Shown one piece after another: positions 42,842 to 43,226 of a DNA stretch of 43,226 bases (its first letter is position 1; each line of letters begins with the position of its first letter). Made by a program: the position numbers and the translations under genes. The notes beneath the pieces were generated by a model. That model did not search any database, was not told the origin of the DNA, and worked only from the letters and a program-made list of their open reading frames with translations. This stretch comes from a virus, in the IMG/VR virus record IMGVR_UViG_3300030000_000017, positions 1 to 43,226 of that record, one strand, 5' to 3'.

Positions 42842-43226
42842 ACTTTTCCTCCAATTGTTTTATTCTTGATTCAGCACTAGCAAGTTTTGCTATTATCAAG
42901 TCAATGTATTTTACTTTATATTCACCCTCTCTATTTCCAACTACAAATTCACTAAATCCATTAGATAATAAATCTTGAGCAATAGTACCAAATCTTAATT
43001 CTTCTAAGTTATTTTTAAAATTAAATGAAACTAAATTGAGCCTACTATAGTCTTTAATGATTGGTTGAATATTAGTCTTTAAAGTTCTATCTGACGATAA
43101 AATAAAATTACTAGCAGTAACATTACCATTGAAATGAGAATTATCACTTCCATCAATATAAAATGGAGTTGTACCATCGGAAGCATTTCTAATTGAAAAT
43201 CCAGTGTTTGAAATTCCTTGTATTGA
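42813..43226 (-). CDS. Tail fibre C-terminus with S74 endosialidase-type chaperone (N-terminus beyond window)
   Basis: The visible 137 residues end in TAA at 42813. ILSSDRTLKTNIQPIIKDYS is the start signature of the intramolecular chaperone domain (peptidase S74), and the segment FNFKNNLEELRFGTIAQDLL, then YKVKYIDLIIAKLASAESRI fits its core and end. The Ser of SSDRTLK is where family members cut themselves off after helping the fibre trimer fold. The last Trp is TGA (42822). Probably the receptor-binding tail fibre. Confidence 0.88.

Noticed and set aside
1-43226. Many short genes or pseudogenes in series
   Set aside because: The apparent fragments share one frame and are separated only by TGA; reading TGA as Trp restores full-length families, so they are not decayed genes.
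1-43226. TGA as Gly or selenocysteine
   Set aside because: The conserved lysozyme and WHH sites require Trp, and no SECIS-like element was noticed.
1-43226. tRNA genes, CRISPR arrays, insertion sequences or an integrase
   Set aside because: No cloverleaf-like element, spaced direct repeats, transposase or integrase motifs were recognised by eye. A suppressor tRNA is expected elsewhere in the genome.

Overview
The window is a late, virion-gene block of a crAss-like phage (order Crassvirales), a podovirus of Bacteroidota. This rests on a recognisable run of families: HK97-fold crAss major capsid protein, the conserved crAss neck and tail proteins, an Ig-like (Big_2) auxiliary protein, a GH24 lysozyme, a DUF192 protein, and a giant virion RNA polymerase carrying the DFDID metal-binding loop. 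The DNA is AT-rich, starts lack Shine-Dalgarno sequences and have A-rich leaders, and two spacers contain a Bacteroidota-type TAnnTTTG -7 box. Every gene lies on the minus strand, so the window reads from right to left.

The genome uses a changed genetic code. Read with the standard code, most genes break into fragments in one frame. Read with TGA as Trp they become continuous and end at TAA (two at TAG). In-frame TGA falls on the invariant Trp residues of the GH24 lysozyme and on a conserved Trp-His-His in a small crAss protein. No gene here ends in TGA. All coordinates below assume TGA=Trp.

Layout in reading order. (1) 43226-40911: C-terminus of an S74-chaperone tail-fibre protein, a FISUMP-domain fibre protein, a small protein and the lysozyme. 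(2) 40910-40746: a 165-bp spacer with a promoter-like site overlapped by an inverted repeat. (3) 40745-37305: scaffold-like acidic protein, major capsid protein, terminator, conserved head protein. (4) 37281-31610: neck and ring proteins with a GIY-YIG endonuclease gene, and an Ig-like auxiliary protein followed by a terminator. (5) 31623-24640: second GIY-YIG gene, a crAss N-terminal muzzle-like protein, a collar-domain protein and a 1419-aa muzzle/stem protein. (6) 24647-21677: crAss small virion proteins, an HNH endonuclease gene, a DUF192 protein and an Ala/Gly/Gln-rich protein, then a terminator. (7) 21606-1: four large genes of 1302, 617, 2815 and more than 2460 aa, probably capsid cargo injected with the DNA. 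The 2815-aa protein holds a complete SF1 helicase domain and the last is the virion RNA polymerase, cut by the window edge.

The genes are packed tightly, with one-base TAATG overlaps and spacers of 1-21 bp. The most interesting signals are a helicase-bearing giant protein next to the virion polymerase, a short (F/L)-Q-x-G-G-like motif near the N-termini of neighbouring cargo and virion proteins, a conserved tail gene whose AUG is missing where a GIY-YIG gene sits, and RNA-hairpin potential about 30-75 nt inside the start of most genes.
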